In this document: piece by piece, positions 9,194 through 19,072 of the stretch | Layout: every line of letters starts with the position of its first letter | Position numbering within the stretch: the stretch's first letter is position 1 | Source: Symbiobacterium thermophilum | GTDB taxonomy: Bacteria; Bacillota; Sulfobacillia; DYFQ01 | NCBI GenBank assembly: GCA_020725105.1 | Contig: DYFQ01000015.1 | Span: forward strand, 6,321-62,719 | Reading direction: 5' to 3' | Length of the DNA stretch: 56,399 bases | The notes under the pieces: model-generated | Seen by the model: only the letters and a program-made list of their open reading frames with translations | Told to the model about the DNA's origin: nothing | Database searches by the model: none | Program-made: the position numbers and the translations under genes

Positions 9194-9222
9194 ATGGTAC
9201 CAGAGGGCCGGCCCAGCGTCAA
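9194..9222 (-). promoter_or_regulatory. purA promoter
   Basis: Minus strand TTGACG (9222-9217), 17-base spacer, TACCAT (9199-9194). The start point would be about 9187, leaving a leader of about 55 bases that includes a GCCCC/GGGGC hairpin. No purine riboswitch is visible in so short a leader. Confidence 0.75.
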
Positions 9223-9361
9223 TTGAGCCGAACGTTTGCGGAACGACGCGCCCTGTCGTTCGGGGCCCGGCGCGCCGGAAGAGCGCCGGGAGCACGGCTG
9301 CTGGCCGCTGCGGCGGAACGCGGGCACGAGGTAGCCGCAATCATCGCGGCGGCGCGGCCCA

Positions 9362-10156
9362 TCAGACGGGCCTGACCGGGGGCGCCTGGGCCACGAAGAA
9401 GATGCGGCTGGCGTCGTCGCGGACCGGTTCGAGGGTGTAGGCGGTGTAGGTGGCCGCGAGCCGCAGGCCCGCCGCGGCCAGGGCATCGGCCACCTCCGAC
9501 ACCTCGTAGGCCCGTTCGAGGTGAACTTCCTTGAACCGCTCGAACAGGCCGGGGCCGGGGTCCTGGCGGGCCAGGAGAAAGCCGGTGAGGGTCGCCTCCC
9601 AGATTCGCTCGGCCGGCAGCCAGCGGTTCTGCCAGACCAGCGCGAAGTCGGCCGCCTCGATGAAGACGGTGTCTTCGGGGATGTTCTCCAGCTTGTGGGT
9701 GGAGTTCAGGTCGAAGATGAACCAGCCGCCGGGCCGCAGGGCGTCTCTCGTGGCCGTGAGCGCCTGGGTGAAGTCCTCCAGGGTCAGGAGGTAGTTCAGG
9801 CTGTCGTACAGGCAGACGGCCACGTCCACCGGCTCGGGAAGCCGCAGGTGCCTCAGGTCCTGGCGGAGGTAAGGGATTCTCACCCCACGCTCGCGGGCCT
9901 TCTGCCGGGCGATCTGCAGCATAGGCTCGGACCTGTCGACCCCCACCACCCGGCAGCCCCGGCGGGCCAGCTCCAGGGCCACGTTGCCCGTCCCGCAGGC
10001 CAGGTCGGCAAAGTACCCGGCCCGGATGCCGTGGCCGGCGAGGAGTTGCTCCAGATAGTCGACCCAGGCGGCGTAGTTGACCCCGGCCATGACCCGGTCG
10101 TAGATGGCGGCGAACCGGCTGTAGGGTTCCAGGGACCGGGGATACTGGGTGGGCAC
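9362..10156 (-). CDS. Class I SAM-dependent methyltransferase
   Basis: Small-molecule or RNA methyltransferase of unknown substrate; 264 residues. The SAM-binding motif I is DLACGTGNVALELA (about residues 51-64), followed by VVGVDRSEPMLQIA and VDVAVCLYDSLNYLL, a pattern close to YqeM-like methyltransferases. The start is GTG 10156 with AAAGGAAG upstream. It is divergent from the groES operon across about 290 bases and separated from purA by about 230 bases that hold only the purA promoter. The substrate cannot be inferred from context. Confidence 0.8.
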   Translation of the reverse strand: MPTQYPRSLEPYSRFAAIYDRVMAGVNYAAWVDYLEQLLAGHGIRAGYFADLACGTGNVALELARRGCRVVGVDRSEPMLQIARQKARERGVRIPYLRQDLRHLRLPEPVDVAVCLYDSLNYLLTLEDFTQALTATRDALRPGGWFIFDLNSTHKLENIPEDTVFIEAADFALVWQNRWLPAERIWEATLTGFLLARQDPGPGLFERFKEVHLERAYEVSEVADALAAAGLRLAATYTAYTLEPVRDDASRIFFVAQAPPVRPV

Positions 10157-10272
10157 CGTGGGTCACTTCCTTTCCGGCGCGGGCCGGGCCCCGTCTTCCA
10201 CCCGGCTACAGCAATTTGCCTCGCGGGCCCCAAGTCCTTGGGGCTTTGGGCCCGATTTCCGTGGCCGGCGCG

Positions 10273-10302
10273 TTGACAGGCGGCTGAAGGGGTCTGTAAT
10301 AT
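10273..10302 (+). promoter_or_regulatory. groES-groEL promoter
   Basis: TTGACA (10273-10278), an 18-base spacer and TAATAT (10297-10302). The CIRCE operator begins ten bases downstream, so a bound repressor would cover the start point. Confidence 0.8.
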
Positions 10303-10311
10303 ATGGGATGG

Positions 10312-10338
10312 TTAGCACTCGCGCGCTGTGAGTGCTAA
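10312..10338 (+). promoter_or_regulatory. CIRCE operator for HrcA
   Basis: Perfect inverted repeat TTAGCACTC, nine bases, GAGTGCTAA, the exact consensus. HrcA binding here represses groESL until heat shock (known for the element). The hrcA gene is not in this window. Confidence 0.97.
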
Positions 10339-10443
10339 TCTCTTGCCCCGGCTCCACGGCCGGCATGCCCGGCCGTCGAGGAACCGGACGCCCCGATACC
10401 GGGGGGCGAAGCCCATTTCACGCTCGGGAAAGGAGGGGTCGTC

Positions 10444-10749
10444 GTGGCCGTAGGGCAGCTCACGCTGAAGCCCCTGGCCGACCGGGTGGTGGTCCGCCCG
10501 CTGACCCAGGAGGAAGTCTCCAAGGGAGGCATCGTGCTGCCGGACACCGCCAAGGAGAAGCCTCAGGAGGGCGAAGTCGTCGCCGTCGGTCCGGGCCGCG
10601 TCCTTGAGAACGGCGAGCGCCTGGCGCCGGAAGTGAAGGTCGGCGACCGGGTGATCTACGCCAAGTACGGCGGCACCGAGATCAAGCTCGACGGCGAGGA
10701 GTACCTGATCCTGCGTGAGGCCGACATCCTGGCCGTGAAGCCGGCCTAG
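10444..10749 (+). CDS. groES: Co-chaperonin GroES
   Basis: Ten-kilodalton lid of the GroEL folding chamber; 101 residues. Family motifs [13 protein letters not shown], the mobile loop [26 protein letters not shown] (here split as [10 protein letters not shown] and [14 protein letters not shown]) and the ending [14 protein letters not shown] are intact. The start is GTG 10444 after AAAGGAGG. The 5' leader of roughly 130 bases follows the CIRCE site. groEL follows 45 bases downstream and is co-transcribed. Confidence 0.97.
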   Translation: MAVGQLTLKPLADRVVVRPLTQEEVSKGGIVLPDTAKEKPQEGEVVAVGPGRVLENGERLAPEVKVGDRVIYAKYGGTEIKLDGEEYLILREADILAVKPA

Positions 10750-10767
10750 CGGCCGCAGGCTTCCTGA

Positions 10768-12417
<1,650 letters not shown>

Positions 12418-12443
12418 GTCGATCGGGCGTCGCGCCGGGAAAG

Positions 12444-12480
12444 ACGGCCCCCCGCGCCGCGGGGGGCCGTTTCTCTCTTT
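12444..12480 (+). terminator. Rho-independent terminator of groES-groEL
   Basis: A GC-rich hairpin (ACGGCCCCCCGCG paired with CGCGGGGGGCCGT) is followed by TTCTCTCTTT. It separates groEL from the convergent dnaB gene. Confidence 0.85.
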
Positions 12481-12519
12481 GGGTTCGCCGGCCGGGCCGG
12501 GGCCGGCCGCGTGCCGCCC

Positions 12520-13848
12520 TCAGGCCGTCTTGTGCCGCCGCTCCACGCTCTGGAACTTGCCGAACTCCCGCAGGAACACCAGGTCCACCGAGCCCGTGGG
12601 CCCGTTGCGCTGCTTGGCCACGATGATCTCGGCCAGGTTCTTGTGCTCGGAGTCGGGGTTGAAGTGGATGAACATGACGACGTCGGAGTCCTGCTCCAGG
12701 CTCCCCGACTCCCGCAGGTCCGAAAGCTGCGGCCTTCGCCCTTCCCGCTGCTCCACCGCCCGCGACAGCTGCGAGCAGGCCAGAACCGGCAGCTTCAGCT
12801 CGCGGGCCAGGGCCTTCAGGGCCCGGGAGATCTCGGCCACCTCCTGCTGGCGGTTCTCGACCCGGCCCCGGAACTGGACCAGTTGCAGGTAGTCGACGAT
12901 GAGAAAGCCGATCCCGTGCTCGGCCCGCATCCGGCGGGCCCGGGCCCGTAGTTCCATGATGGAGATGGCCGGGGTGTCGTCGATGAAGATGGGCGCCTCC
13001 GAGAGCCGGCCCAGGGCGTGGGACAGCCGTGGCCAGTCCTGCTCGGCCAGATAGCCGGTGCGCAGCCGCTGGCCGTCGACGCCGGCCTCGGAGCAGAGCA
13101 GCCGCTGGGCCAGGGCTTCCCGCCCCATCTCCAGGCTGAAGATGCCCACCGGGATCTTGTGGTTCACCGCCGCGTTACGGGCCATGCCCAGGCTGAGGGT
13201 GGTCTTGCCCTGCGAGGGCCGGGCCGCCAGGATGACCAGGTCCGACGGCTGGAGCCCGGAAGTGAGTTCGTCCAGGTCCTTGAAGCCGGTGGGCACGCCG
13301 GTGACGCCGCCCTTGTGGGCGTACAGGTACTCGATCCGCTCGAAGGTATCCATGAGGATGTCCTTGATGTGGGCGTAGCCCGCCAGGCTACGGCGCTGGC
13401 TGATCTCGAAGATGACCTGCTCGGCCTCGTCAACGAGCGCCGCCACCTCGTCCTGGGCCTCGTAGGCTCGGGTGACCACCCGGGTGGCGGCGCTGATCAG
13501 GTTGCGCAGCAGCGCCTTCTCCTCGACGATGCGGGCGTAGTGCTCCACGTTGGCGGCGGTGGGGACGATGTTGGCCAGGGTGGTCAGGTACGAGGCGCCC
13601 CCGACCTCTTCAAGCTGGCCCCGGCGGCGGAGCTCCTCGGTGACGGTGACCAGGTCCACCGCCTCGGAGCGGTCGGACAGGGCGATGATGGCCTCGAAGA
13701 CGCGGCGGTGGGCGTCGCGGTAGAAGTCCTCGGGGCGGAGGATCTCGGCCGCCCTGACGATGGCCTCACCCTCGATGAGCATGGCGCCCAGCACCGACTG
13801 TTCCGCCTCGAGATTCTGCGGGGGAACCCGCTCGGGCAGGCTGTCCAC
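12520..13848 (-). CDS. dnaB: Replicative DNA helicase DnaB
   Basis: Hexameric helicase that unwinds the fork ahead of DNA polymerase; 442 residues, no intein. The N-terminal domain begins RVPPQNLEAEQSVLGAMLI. The RecA-like C-domain carries Walker A ARPSQGKTTLSL and Walker B FLIVDYLQL, plus the late SQLSRAVEQR and VMFIHF strands. GTG 13848 starts it. It lies just downstream of rplI on the same strand, the usual Firmicutes order. A possible DciA-type loader is encoded at 37348. Confidence 0.98.
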   Translation of the reverse strand: MDSLPERVPPQNLEAEQSVLGAMLIEGEAIVRAAEILRPEDFYRDAHRRVFEAIIALSDRSEAVDLVTVTEELRRRGQLEEVGGASYLTTLANIVPTAANVEHYARIVEEKALLRNLISAATRVVTRAYEAQDEVAALVDEAEQVIFEISQRRSLAGYAHIKDILMDTFERIEYLYAHKGGVTGVPTGFKDLDELTSGLQPSDLVILAARPSQGKTTLSLGMARNAAVNHKIPVGIFSLEMGREALAQRLLCSEAGVDGQRLRTGYLAEQDWPRLSHALGRLSEAPIFIDDTPAISIMELRARARRMRAEHGIGFLIVDYLQLVQFRGRVENRQQEVAEISRALKALARELKLPVLACSQLSRAVEQREGRRPQLSDLRESGSLEQDSDVVMFIHFNPDSEHKNLAEIIVAKQRNGPTGSVDLVFLREFGKFQSVERRHKTA

Positions 13849-13865
13849 CGCGCGCCCCTCCCTGG

Positions 13866-14318
13866 CTACCCTTCGGCGGGAACGACGTCGACGGTGACCT
13901 CCACGGTGACCTCGGGGTGAAGCCGGACCGCCACCCGGTGGGGGCCCAGTGACTTCAGGCTTTCCTCCAGGTCGATCTTGCGCCGGTCAATGGCGTGGCC
14001 GGTGGCCGCCTCGAGGGCCTCGGCGATGTCCATCTTGGTCACCGAGCCGAACAGCCGGCCCCCCTCACCGGCCCGGGCGGCGATCCGAACCGTGCGTCCC
14101 TCCAGCGCGGCGGCGACGCGGCGCGCCTCGCCCAGTTCCCGGTCGGCGCGCTGGCCGGCGGCCCTGAGCCGGTTTTCGAGCTGCCTCAGGTTCTGGGGGG
14201 TGGCCGGGATGGCCAGGCCCCGCGGCAGGAGGTAGTTCCGGCCGTAGCCCGGTTTGACCTCCACCACCTTGCCGCGCTGTCCCAGATCCTTCACGTCTTC
14301 CAGCAAGATGACTTTCAT
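13866..14318 (-). CDS. rplI: 50S ribosomal protein L9
   Basis: Two-domain ribosomal protein of the large subunit; 150 residues. The N-domain MKVILLEDVKDLGQRGKVVEVKPGYGRNYLLPRGLA is intact in its key parts (VILLEDV, GYGRNYLLPRGLA), followed by a long helix and the C-domain with GRLFGSVT and EVTVEVTVDVV. ATG 14318 overlaps the stop of the YybS-type gene by four bases. That leaves no room for gdpP, which separates these genes in many Firmicutes. Confidence 0.97.
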   Translation of the reverse strand: MKVILLEDVKDLGQRGKVVEVKPGYGRNYLLPRGLAIPATPQNLRQLENRLRAAGQRADRELGEARRVAAALEGRTVRIAARAGEGGRLFGSVTKMDIAEALEAATGHAIDRRKIDLEESLKSLGPHRVAVRLHPEVTVEVTVDVVPAEG

Positions 14319-15367
14319 CGCGCTCCTCGCCTCCCCCTGGCCGGACGCGGCGCCGGGTCCGGCGCCCCGGACTCCTTCTCGGGCACCTTCTCGGGCGCCG
14401 GCCCGGCCGTGGCGTCCAGCCGCCGCAGGTCAAAGAACAGATCCACCAGCCCGGTCAGGACCAGCAGTTGCATGAGCAGCGGAACGAACGCCGCGTACCC
14501 CAGGAGGAAGATGCGCAGCGCCCTGGCCACCCGCCAGCGCTCGAGGTAGAAATAGCCCACCGCCATCCCCTGGACCAGAAAGGCCCAGTTGGCGATGACC
14601 AGCCCGTTGGAGCCCACCGCCTCCGGACCGGGCCAGGGCAGCCACCGGGGGGCCAGCAACAGGCCGATGGAAACCACGTAGACCAGCGCCAGCGCCCTCG
14701 GGAGCCGCCAGGCCCTGAAGGCCGGAAAGGGCTCGGTGGGGTGCCCCAGCCGGGCCAGGACCAGCCGCGCGACCCAGTAGTTGAGGGCCGCCGAGAGGAC
14801 GGCCGCCCCGACCAGGAGCGAGGGGAAGAGCGTTGACAGGATCACCGAGACCTGCTCGCGCATGGCGACGATCATTTCCAGCTGCGCCTGGCCGATCCCG
14901 AAGCGCTCGTAAAGCGCGATGGCCTGGGTGAAACTCTCTTCGAGCAGCCGCCCGAAAAGGGCGAGCGGGTTCTGCCGGAACAGGAGGATAACGAGCCCCA
15001 GGGTGACCAGGGTGGACACCAGCGAGGCCGCCGCCCCCACCAGGAGCGTCATGGTGGGCGACAGCCGGCGGCTGAAGGCCTCGCCGAAGGCGATCCCCAG
15101 CAGGCCAAAGGTGGCGACGATGCCGACCGCCTGCAGGAGCCCCACCGCCATGGCCACGATGGCCCCGGTGACCGCCAGGGTCAGCAGGGCCAGCCTGAGC
15201 CCGCGCCGCAGGTGGATGACGATGATGGGCACCGGCCAGGTGAAGGTGACAAACGGCCCCAGCAGCGGCAGGTACACGCCGGCCAGGGCCAGGATGACGG
15301 CGACGGAGGCCAGCAGCGCCCCCTCCACCAGGGCTCGGGTACCGACGGTGGGTGTGCTCAAGTCCAT
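14315..15367 (-). CDS. YybS-family (DUF2232) membrane protein
   Basis: Polytopic membrane protein of unknown function; about 350 residues with roughly eight hydrophobic segments. It sits between rpsR and rplI exactly as yybS does in Firmicutes, and the pattern of segments (for example GALLASVAVILALAGVYLPL, FTWPVPIIVIHLRRGLRLAL and SNGLVIANWAFLVQGMAVGY) fits the DUF2232 family. The start is ATG 15367 or the TTG two codons later, which is better spaced from GAGGAAG. The C-terminus is charged and Pro-rich. The last four bases overlap rplI. Confidence 0.8.
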   Translation of the reverse strand: MDLSTPTVGTRALVEGALLASVAVILALAGVYLPLLGPFVTFTWPVPIIVIHLRRGLRLALLTLAVTGAIVAMAVGLLQAVGIVATFGLLGIAFGEAFSRRLSPTMTLLVGAAASLVSTLVTLGLVILLFRQNPLALFGRLLEESFTQAIALYERFGIGQAQLEMIVAMREQVSVILSTLFPSLLVGAAVLSAALNYWVARLVLARLGHPTEPFPAFRAWRLPRALALVYVVSIGLLLAPRWLPWPGPEAVGSNGLVIANWAFLVQGMAVGYFYLERWRVARALRIFLLGYAAFVPLLMQLLVLTGLVDLFFDLRRLDATAGPAPEKVPEKESGAPDPAPRPARGRRGAR

Positions 15368-15410
15368 CTTCCTCGCTGGGCCGGCCGCCACTCGCTCGCG
15401 CCGCGCCGTT

Positions 15411-15641
15411 CTAGTCGACGGTGAAGGGCATCAGGGCCATGATCCGGGCCCGCTTGATGGCGGTGGTCAGCTGCCGCTGGTGCCGGGCGCAGTTGCCGGT
15501 GATCCGCCGCGGCAGGATCTTGCCCCGCTCGCTCAGGTAGCGGCGGAGCCGCCCCACGTCCTTGTAGTCCACCGCCTCGATCTTATCCACGCAGAAGTTG
15601 CAGACCCGCTTCTTGGGCCTGCGCCGGTCTCGGCGTGCCAA
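15411..15641 (-). CDS. rpsR: 30S ribosomal protein S18
   Basis: Small-subunit protein that pairs with S6; 76 residues. The N-terminal [20 protein letters not shown] contains CxxC, and a further Cys in [13 protein letters not shown], so this is probably a zinc-binding form. [16 protein letters not shown] and [20 protein letters not shown] are family hallmarks. Third gene of the rpsF-ssb-rpsR operon. Confidence 0.97.
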   Translation of the reverse strand: MARRDRRRPKKRVCNFCVDKIEAVDYKDVGRLRRYLSERGKILPRRITGNCARHQRQLTTAIKRARIMALMPFTVD

Positions 15642-15722
15642 AACGATCCCTCCTGATGACGATAACGAAAGGCCCGGCCGGCCGCTCGGGCCGGCGGGCC
15701 CGGCGGGCTCGGGGCCACCCGC

Positions 15723-16115
15723 CTAGAAGGGCAGGTCTTCCTCGTCCTCGGCCACTTCCTCGCCCAGCCCGCCCGGTTCGCCCGGGCCGCTCTGCCGGGG
15801 GGAGTCCAGAAACCGCACGTGGTCGGCGACGACCTCCGCCACCCGGCGGCGCTGGCCGTCCTGAGTCTCGAAACTCCGGATCTGAAGCCGGCCGTCGACG
15901 GCCACCAGCCGGCCCTTCTGGAGGTGGTTGGCCACCACCTCGGCCTGCTTGCGCCAGACGACGACGTCCACGAAATCCGTTTCCCGCTCACCCTGCTGGT
16001 TGGTGAAGGGCCGGTCCACCGCCAGCCTCAGGCTGGCGACGGGTACCCCCGCCGGGGTGTAGCGGAGCTCCGGGTCACGTGTCAGCCGGCCGATCAAGAC
16101 GATCCGGTTGAGCAT
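15723..16115 (-). CDS. ssb: Single-stranded DNA-binding protein
   Basis: Coats single-stranded DNA at forks and recruits partner proteins; 130 residues from ATG 16115. The OB-fold starts [20 protein letters not shown] and contains [12 protein letters not shown]. After a Gly-rich linker the acidic tip EDEEDLPF, the docking site for partner proteins, is intact. The frame continues upstream to 16145 without similarity. It lies between rpsF and rpsR as in other bacteria and shares the rpsF promoter. Confidence 0.96.
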   Translation of the reverse strand: MLNRIVLIGRLTRDPELRYTPAGVPVASLRLAVDRPFTNQQGERETDFVDVVVWRKQAEVVANHLQKGRLVAVDGRLQIRSFETQDGQRRRVAEVVADHVRFLDSPRQSGPGEPGGLGEEVAEDEEDLPF

Positions 16116-16163
16116 CCCGGCCGCCCCCTTCCAAGGCCCGCCCATCGGGCGGGCGGCCGCTCG

Positions 16164-16451
16164 TCACTCGCCCTCGCGGATGATCATGTGCCGGAGGACT
16201 TCATCGGACAGCTTCAAAACCCTGTCCAGTTCGTTGCCGACGGCGGGTTCGCCTTTGAAGTTGAGGACGACGTAGACGCCCTCGCGGTGGCCGTTTACCT
16301 CGTAGGCCAGGCGGCGCTTGCCCCAGCCTTCGACGTTGTCCACCGTACCGCCCTGGGCCTGGATGAGCTGGCCAAAGCGTTCCACCAGGGCTTCGGTCTG
16401 CCCCTCTTCCAGGTCGGGGCGGAGGATGAGCATGGCTTCGTAGCCGCGGAT
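16164..16451 (-). CDS. rpsF: 30S ribosomal protein S6, apparently with an ATC start codon
   Basis: Small-subunit protein binding 16S RNA with S18. The first strand should read like MRxYExMxILRPDL; here the frame reads (I)RGYEAMLILRPDLEEG. The only codon at the right place is ATC at 16451-16449, nine bases after GGGAGG. No in-frame ATG, GTG or TTG occurs between the ribosome site and ATG 16415, which would delete the first beta strand. With ATC the product is 95 residues, a normal length. ATC starts are very rare, so a local sequence error is the alternative. Heads the rpsF-ssb-rpsR operon. Confidence 0.9.
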   Translation of the reverse strand: MRGYEAMLILRPDLEEGQTEALVERFGQLIQAQGGTVDNVEGWGKRRLAYEVNGHREGVYVVLNFKGEPAVGNELDRVLKLSDEVLRHMIIREGE

Positions 16452-16625
16452 GGCGGCGCACCTCCCTTCGGACTCCGGGCCCGCGGGATCCGGCTCGGCC
16501 GGTCCCGCCCCGAGGCCCCGGTCGAACCGGGGCAGGAAGGCTCGGGGATGTGGTTGTGGGTTCGCGTCCGGCGGAGCCGGCCGGACGCGCCAGGCAATTT
16601 TACCACACGGCGAAGGCCGCCGCAA
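16452..16625 (-). promoter_or_regulatory. rpsF promoter and structured leader
   Basis: Minus strand TTGCGG (16625-16620), 17-base spacer, TAAAAT (16602-16597). The leader of about 140 bases contains two GC-rich hairpins: GCGTCCGGC/GCCGGACGC (about 16588-16564) and CCCCGGT/ACCGGGG nearer the gene. In other bacteria this leader binds the S6-S18 complex for feedback control; whether that fold is present here cannot be settled by eye. Confidence 0.65.
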
Positions 16626-16626
16626 T

Positions 16627-17793
16627 TCACGGGCGGACATGAGCCGGTCCGGCCGGCCCTGCCCGAACTCCCCTGACCGGGTCGGTCCGGAAGCGGAACC
16701 AGAGCACGTCGCCGTCCTTGACCGGGTAATCGCGGCCTTCCACCCGGAGCCAGCCCCGCTCCCGGGCGGCCGCCACCGAGCCGGCCCGGTCAAGGTCGGA
16801 AAAGGCCACCACCTCGGCGCGGATGAAGCCGGCCTCCATGTCGGAGTGGACCTTGCCGGCGGCCCGCGCCGCCGGCAGCCCGGCCGGCACCGGCCAGGCC
16901 CGGGCCTCGTTCTCGTTGGCCGTGAAGAAGCTCACCAGCCGCAGGTGCTCGAAGGCGACGCCGACCAGCCGGCGGACGCCGTCTTCGGCCACGCCGACCG
17001 CCTCCCGGAAGGCGGCCCGGTCGTCAGCGCCCAGGTCGCGGAGTTCAGCTTCCAGCCGCGCGGCCAGGGGCACGGCGGGCGCGCCCTCGGCCGCGGCGGC
17101 GGCGCGCACCGCTTCCCAGGCCGGGGCGGGCCTGCCCGCCGCCAGGCGGGCGGCCTCGGCCTCGCCCAGGTTCACCACGTAGATGACGGGTTTGGCGGTC
17201 AGGAGAAACATGCCCGGGAGGAGGTCCTGCACCGCGGGGTCGGCCGCCGCCAGCGCGCGGGCCGGGACGCCGCCCGAGAGTGCTTCCGCCAGCCGGTCGA
17301 GCGCCGCCACCTGGGCCTGGGCCTCGGCCCCGCCGGCCCTGGCCCGCGGTAGCACTTTCTCCCGGCGGGCGCGCACGGTCTCCAGGTCGGCCTGGCGGAG
17401 TTCCTCGTTGACGGTGGCCATGTCCCGGACCGGGTCCAGCTCGCCCTGGACGTGGGCCACCCGCGGGTCCTCAAAGGCCCGCACCACGTGGAGGACGGCG
17501 TCCACCTCGCGGATGTGGGCCAGAAAGCGGTTGCCGAGTCCCTCGCCCCGGCTGGCCCCCCGCACCAGGCCGGCGATGTCCACCACCAGGAGCGCGGCAG
17601 GGGTGAGGCGGGCGGAACCGATGATCTCGGCCAGCCGGGGCAGGCGCTCGTCGGGTAGCGCCAGCACGCCGGTGTTGGGCTCGATGGTGGTGAAGGGATG
17701 GGCCGCCACGGCGGCGGCAGCGCAGGTGACGGCGTTGAACAGGGTGGACTTCCCGGCGTTGGGCAGCCCTACCAGCCCGCAACGGACCGCCAT
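16627..17793 (-). CDS. ychF: Redox-regulated ATPase/GTPase YchF (Obg family)
   Basis: Universal ribosome-associated P-loop nucleotidase; family members prefer ATP. 388 residues, slightly longer than the usual 363 because of a Pro/Gly-rich C-terminal tail. P-loop GLPNAGKSTLFNAVT is near residues 8-22, the G3 motif is VVDIAGLVRGASRGEGLGN, and the C-terminal TGS domain includes AGKVHSDMEAGFIRAEVV. The G4 position reads VVNLGE in place of NKxD, consistent with relaxed guanine specificity. Lies between DUF951 and rpsF, the standard Firmicutes order. Confidence 0.96.
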   Translation of the reverse strand: MAVRCGLVGLPNAGKSTLFNAVTCAAAAVAAHPFTTIEPNTGVLALPDERLPRLAEIIGSARLTPAALLVVDIAGLVRGASRGEGLGNRFLAHIREVDAVLHVVRAFEDPRVAHVQGELDPVRDMATVNEELRQADLETVRARREKVLPRARAGGAEAQAQVAALDRLAEALSGGVPARALAAADPAVQDLLPGMFLLTAKPVIYVVNLGEAEAARLAAGRPAPAWEAVRAAAAAEGAPAVPLAARLEAELRDLGADDRAAFREAVGVAEDGVRRLVGVAFEHLRLVSFFTANENEARAWPVPAGLPAARAAGKVHSDMEAGFIRAEVVAFSDLDRAGSVAAARERGWLRVEGRDYPVKDGDVLWFRFRTDPVRGVRAGPAGPAHVRP

Positions 17794-17797
17794 GGCG

Positions 17798-18046
17798 CTA
17801 GCGCTCCCGGGGGGGCGGGCCGGGCGGCCGGGACGGGCCCGGAGCGCCGGGGGCCGGGCTCACGACCCGGCGCACCTGGCGCTCGAACTTCTTCCGGGGG
17901 ATCATCACCCGCCGCCCGCAGCCCAGGCACTTGATGCCGAAGTCGATCCCCGTCCGCCAGATCTCCCACTGCGCGGCGCCACAGGGGTGGGGCTTCTTCA
18001 TCTCCACCACCTCGCCGACGACGAAGCGGTGCTCACCCGGTCGCAT
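17798..18046 (-). CDS. DUF951 family protein
   Basis: Small conserved protein of unknown function, found next to mscS and ychF in Firmicutes. 82 residues from ATG 18046. The core VGEVVEMKKPHPCG, FGIKCLGCGRRVMIPRKKFE includes CxxC with one further Cys before it, a possible zinc site. After the core there is an extra Pro/Arg-rich tail of about 20 residues. The start overlaps the end of the mscS gene by 14 bases. Confidence 0.88.
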   Translation of the reverse strand: MRPGEHRFVVGEVVEMKKPHPCGAAQWEIWRTGIDFGIKCLGCGRRVMIPRKKFERQVRRVVSPAPGAPGPSRPPGPPPRER

Positions 18047-18959
18047 CGCCACCGTCTCCCTTGGGCGGAGCCCCCCGGGCGGCGGGCGTCTCCAGGACCT
18101 CGACGACCCGGCCGATCTTGGTGGCCGCGGGGGGGACCATGACCCGGCGGGGGTACGGGATCTCGATGCCGGCCGAGTCGAAGGCCTTCTTGATCCGCCG
18201 CCTGAGTTCCCGGGCCTGCTGCCACTGGCTGCCGGGCTCGGTCTGCCCCCACACGAGCAGGGTAACGCCCGACTCGGCCAGGTTCTGGACGCCCAGGGGC
18301 CTGGGACCCTCCGTCCAGGCGGGCTCCTCGCGGGCCAGCTCCTCGCAGGCCGCCTGCAAGACCTCGAGGGCCCGGTCAACGTCTTCCTCGTAGGCGATGG
18401 CCACTTCCTCCAGTACCCGCTGGGAGCCGCGGCTCTTGTTGGTCACCTGGTCGATGGTCCCGTTGGGCAGGTAGTGGAGGTCGCCCGAAAACGCCCGGAT
18501 CCTGGTTGCCCGCAGCCCGATCTCCTCCACGATCCCCTCCACGCCGCCCAGGACCACGTGGTCGCCCACCTGAAACTGGTCTTCGTAAAGGATGAAAAAG
18601 CCGGAGATCACGTCGCGCACCAGGTTCTGGGCGCCGAAGCCCACCGCCAGACCCAGGATCCCCGCGGCGCCCAGCACCGGTGCCACGGCCTCCCGCAAGA
18701 ACACGGTGAGGATGGTCAGGACGGTGGCGATGCCCACCACGTACCGGAGGACGCTCCGGGCCAGGGCGGCCAGGGTCCTGGCCCGCTTCTCGTCCAGCCG
18801 GAGAAAGGGCGAGTCGGGGCGCAGGCTGAACAGGCGGTCCACCACGGTGACGCCCAGCCGCAGCACCAGCCAGGCCCCCAGCAGGATGCCCAGCAGCTTC
18901 AGGCCGCCCACCAGGACCGTCAGCAGCACGCCTTCCAGTCGCACCCAGCTCGTGTCCAC
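18033..18959 (-). CDS. MscS-family small-conductance mechanosensitive channel
   Basis: Channel that releases solutes when membrane tension rises. 308 residues from GTG 18959 (GGGGGGAGGG site). Two early membrane helices are followed by the pore helix region AAGILGLAVGFGAQNLVRDVISG (key parts AVGFGAQ and DVISG) and the beta domain YEDQFQVGDHV, then VEEIGLRATRIRAFSGDLHYLPNG. The C-terminal tail is charged and Pro/Gly-rich. First member of the block mscS-DUF951-ychF-rpsF. Confidence 0.93.
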   Translation of the reverse strand: MDTSWVRLEGVLLTVLVGGLKLLGILLGAWLVLRLGVTVVDRLFSLRPDSPFLRLDEKRARTLAALARSVLRYVVGIATVLTILTVFLREAVAPVLGAAGILGLAVGFGAQNLVRDVISGFFILYEDQFQVGDHVVLGGVEGIVEEIGLRATRIRAFSGDLHYLPNGTIDQVTNKSRGSQRVLEEVAIAYEEDVDRALEVLQAACEELAREEPAWTEGPRPLGVQNLAESGVTLLVWGQTEPGSQWQQARELRRRIKKAFDSAGIEIPYPRRVMVPPAATKIGRVVEVLETPAARGAPPKGDGGDATG

Positions 18960-19072
18960 GCCTGGGGTCCCTCCCCCCGCCGGCCGGCCGGTCACCGCAA
19001 CGAGCCGCTGGACGAGATCGGACCGGTGGCCGGACCATGCCTATCTTACCAGAATCGGGTGCGCCGCCGCCG

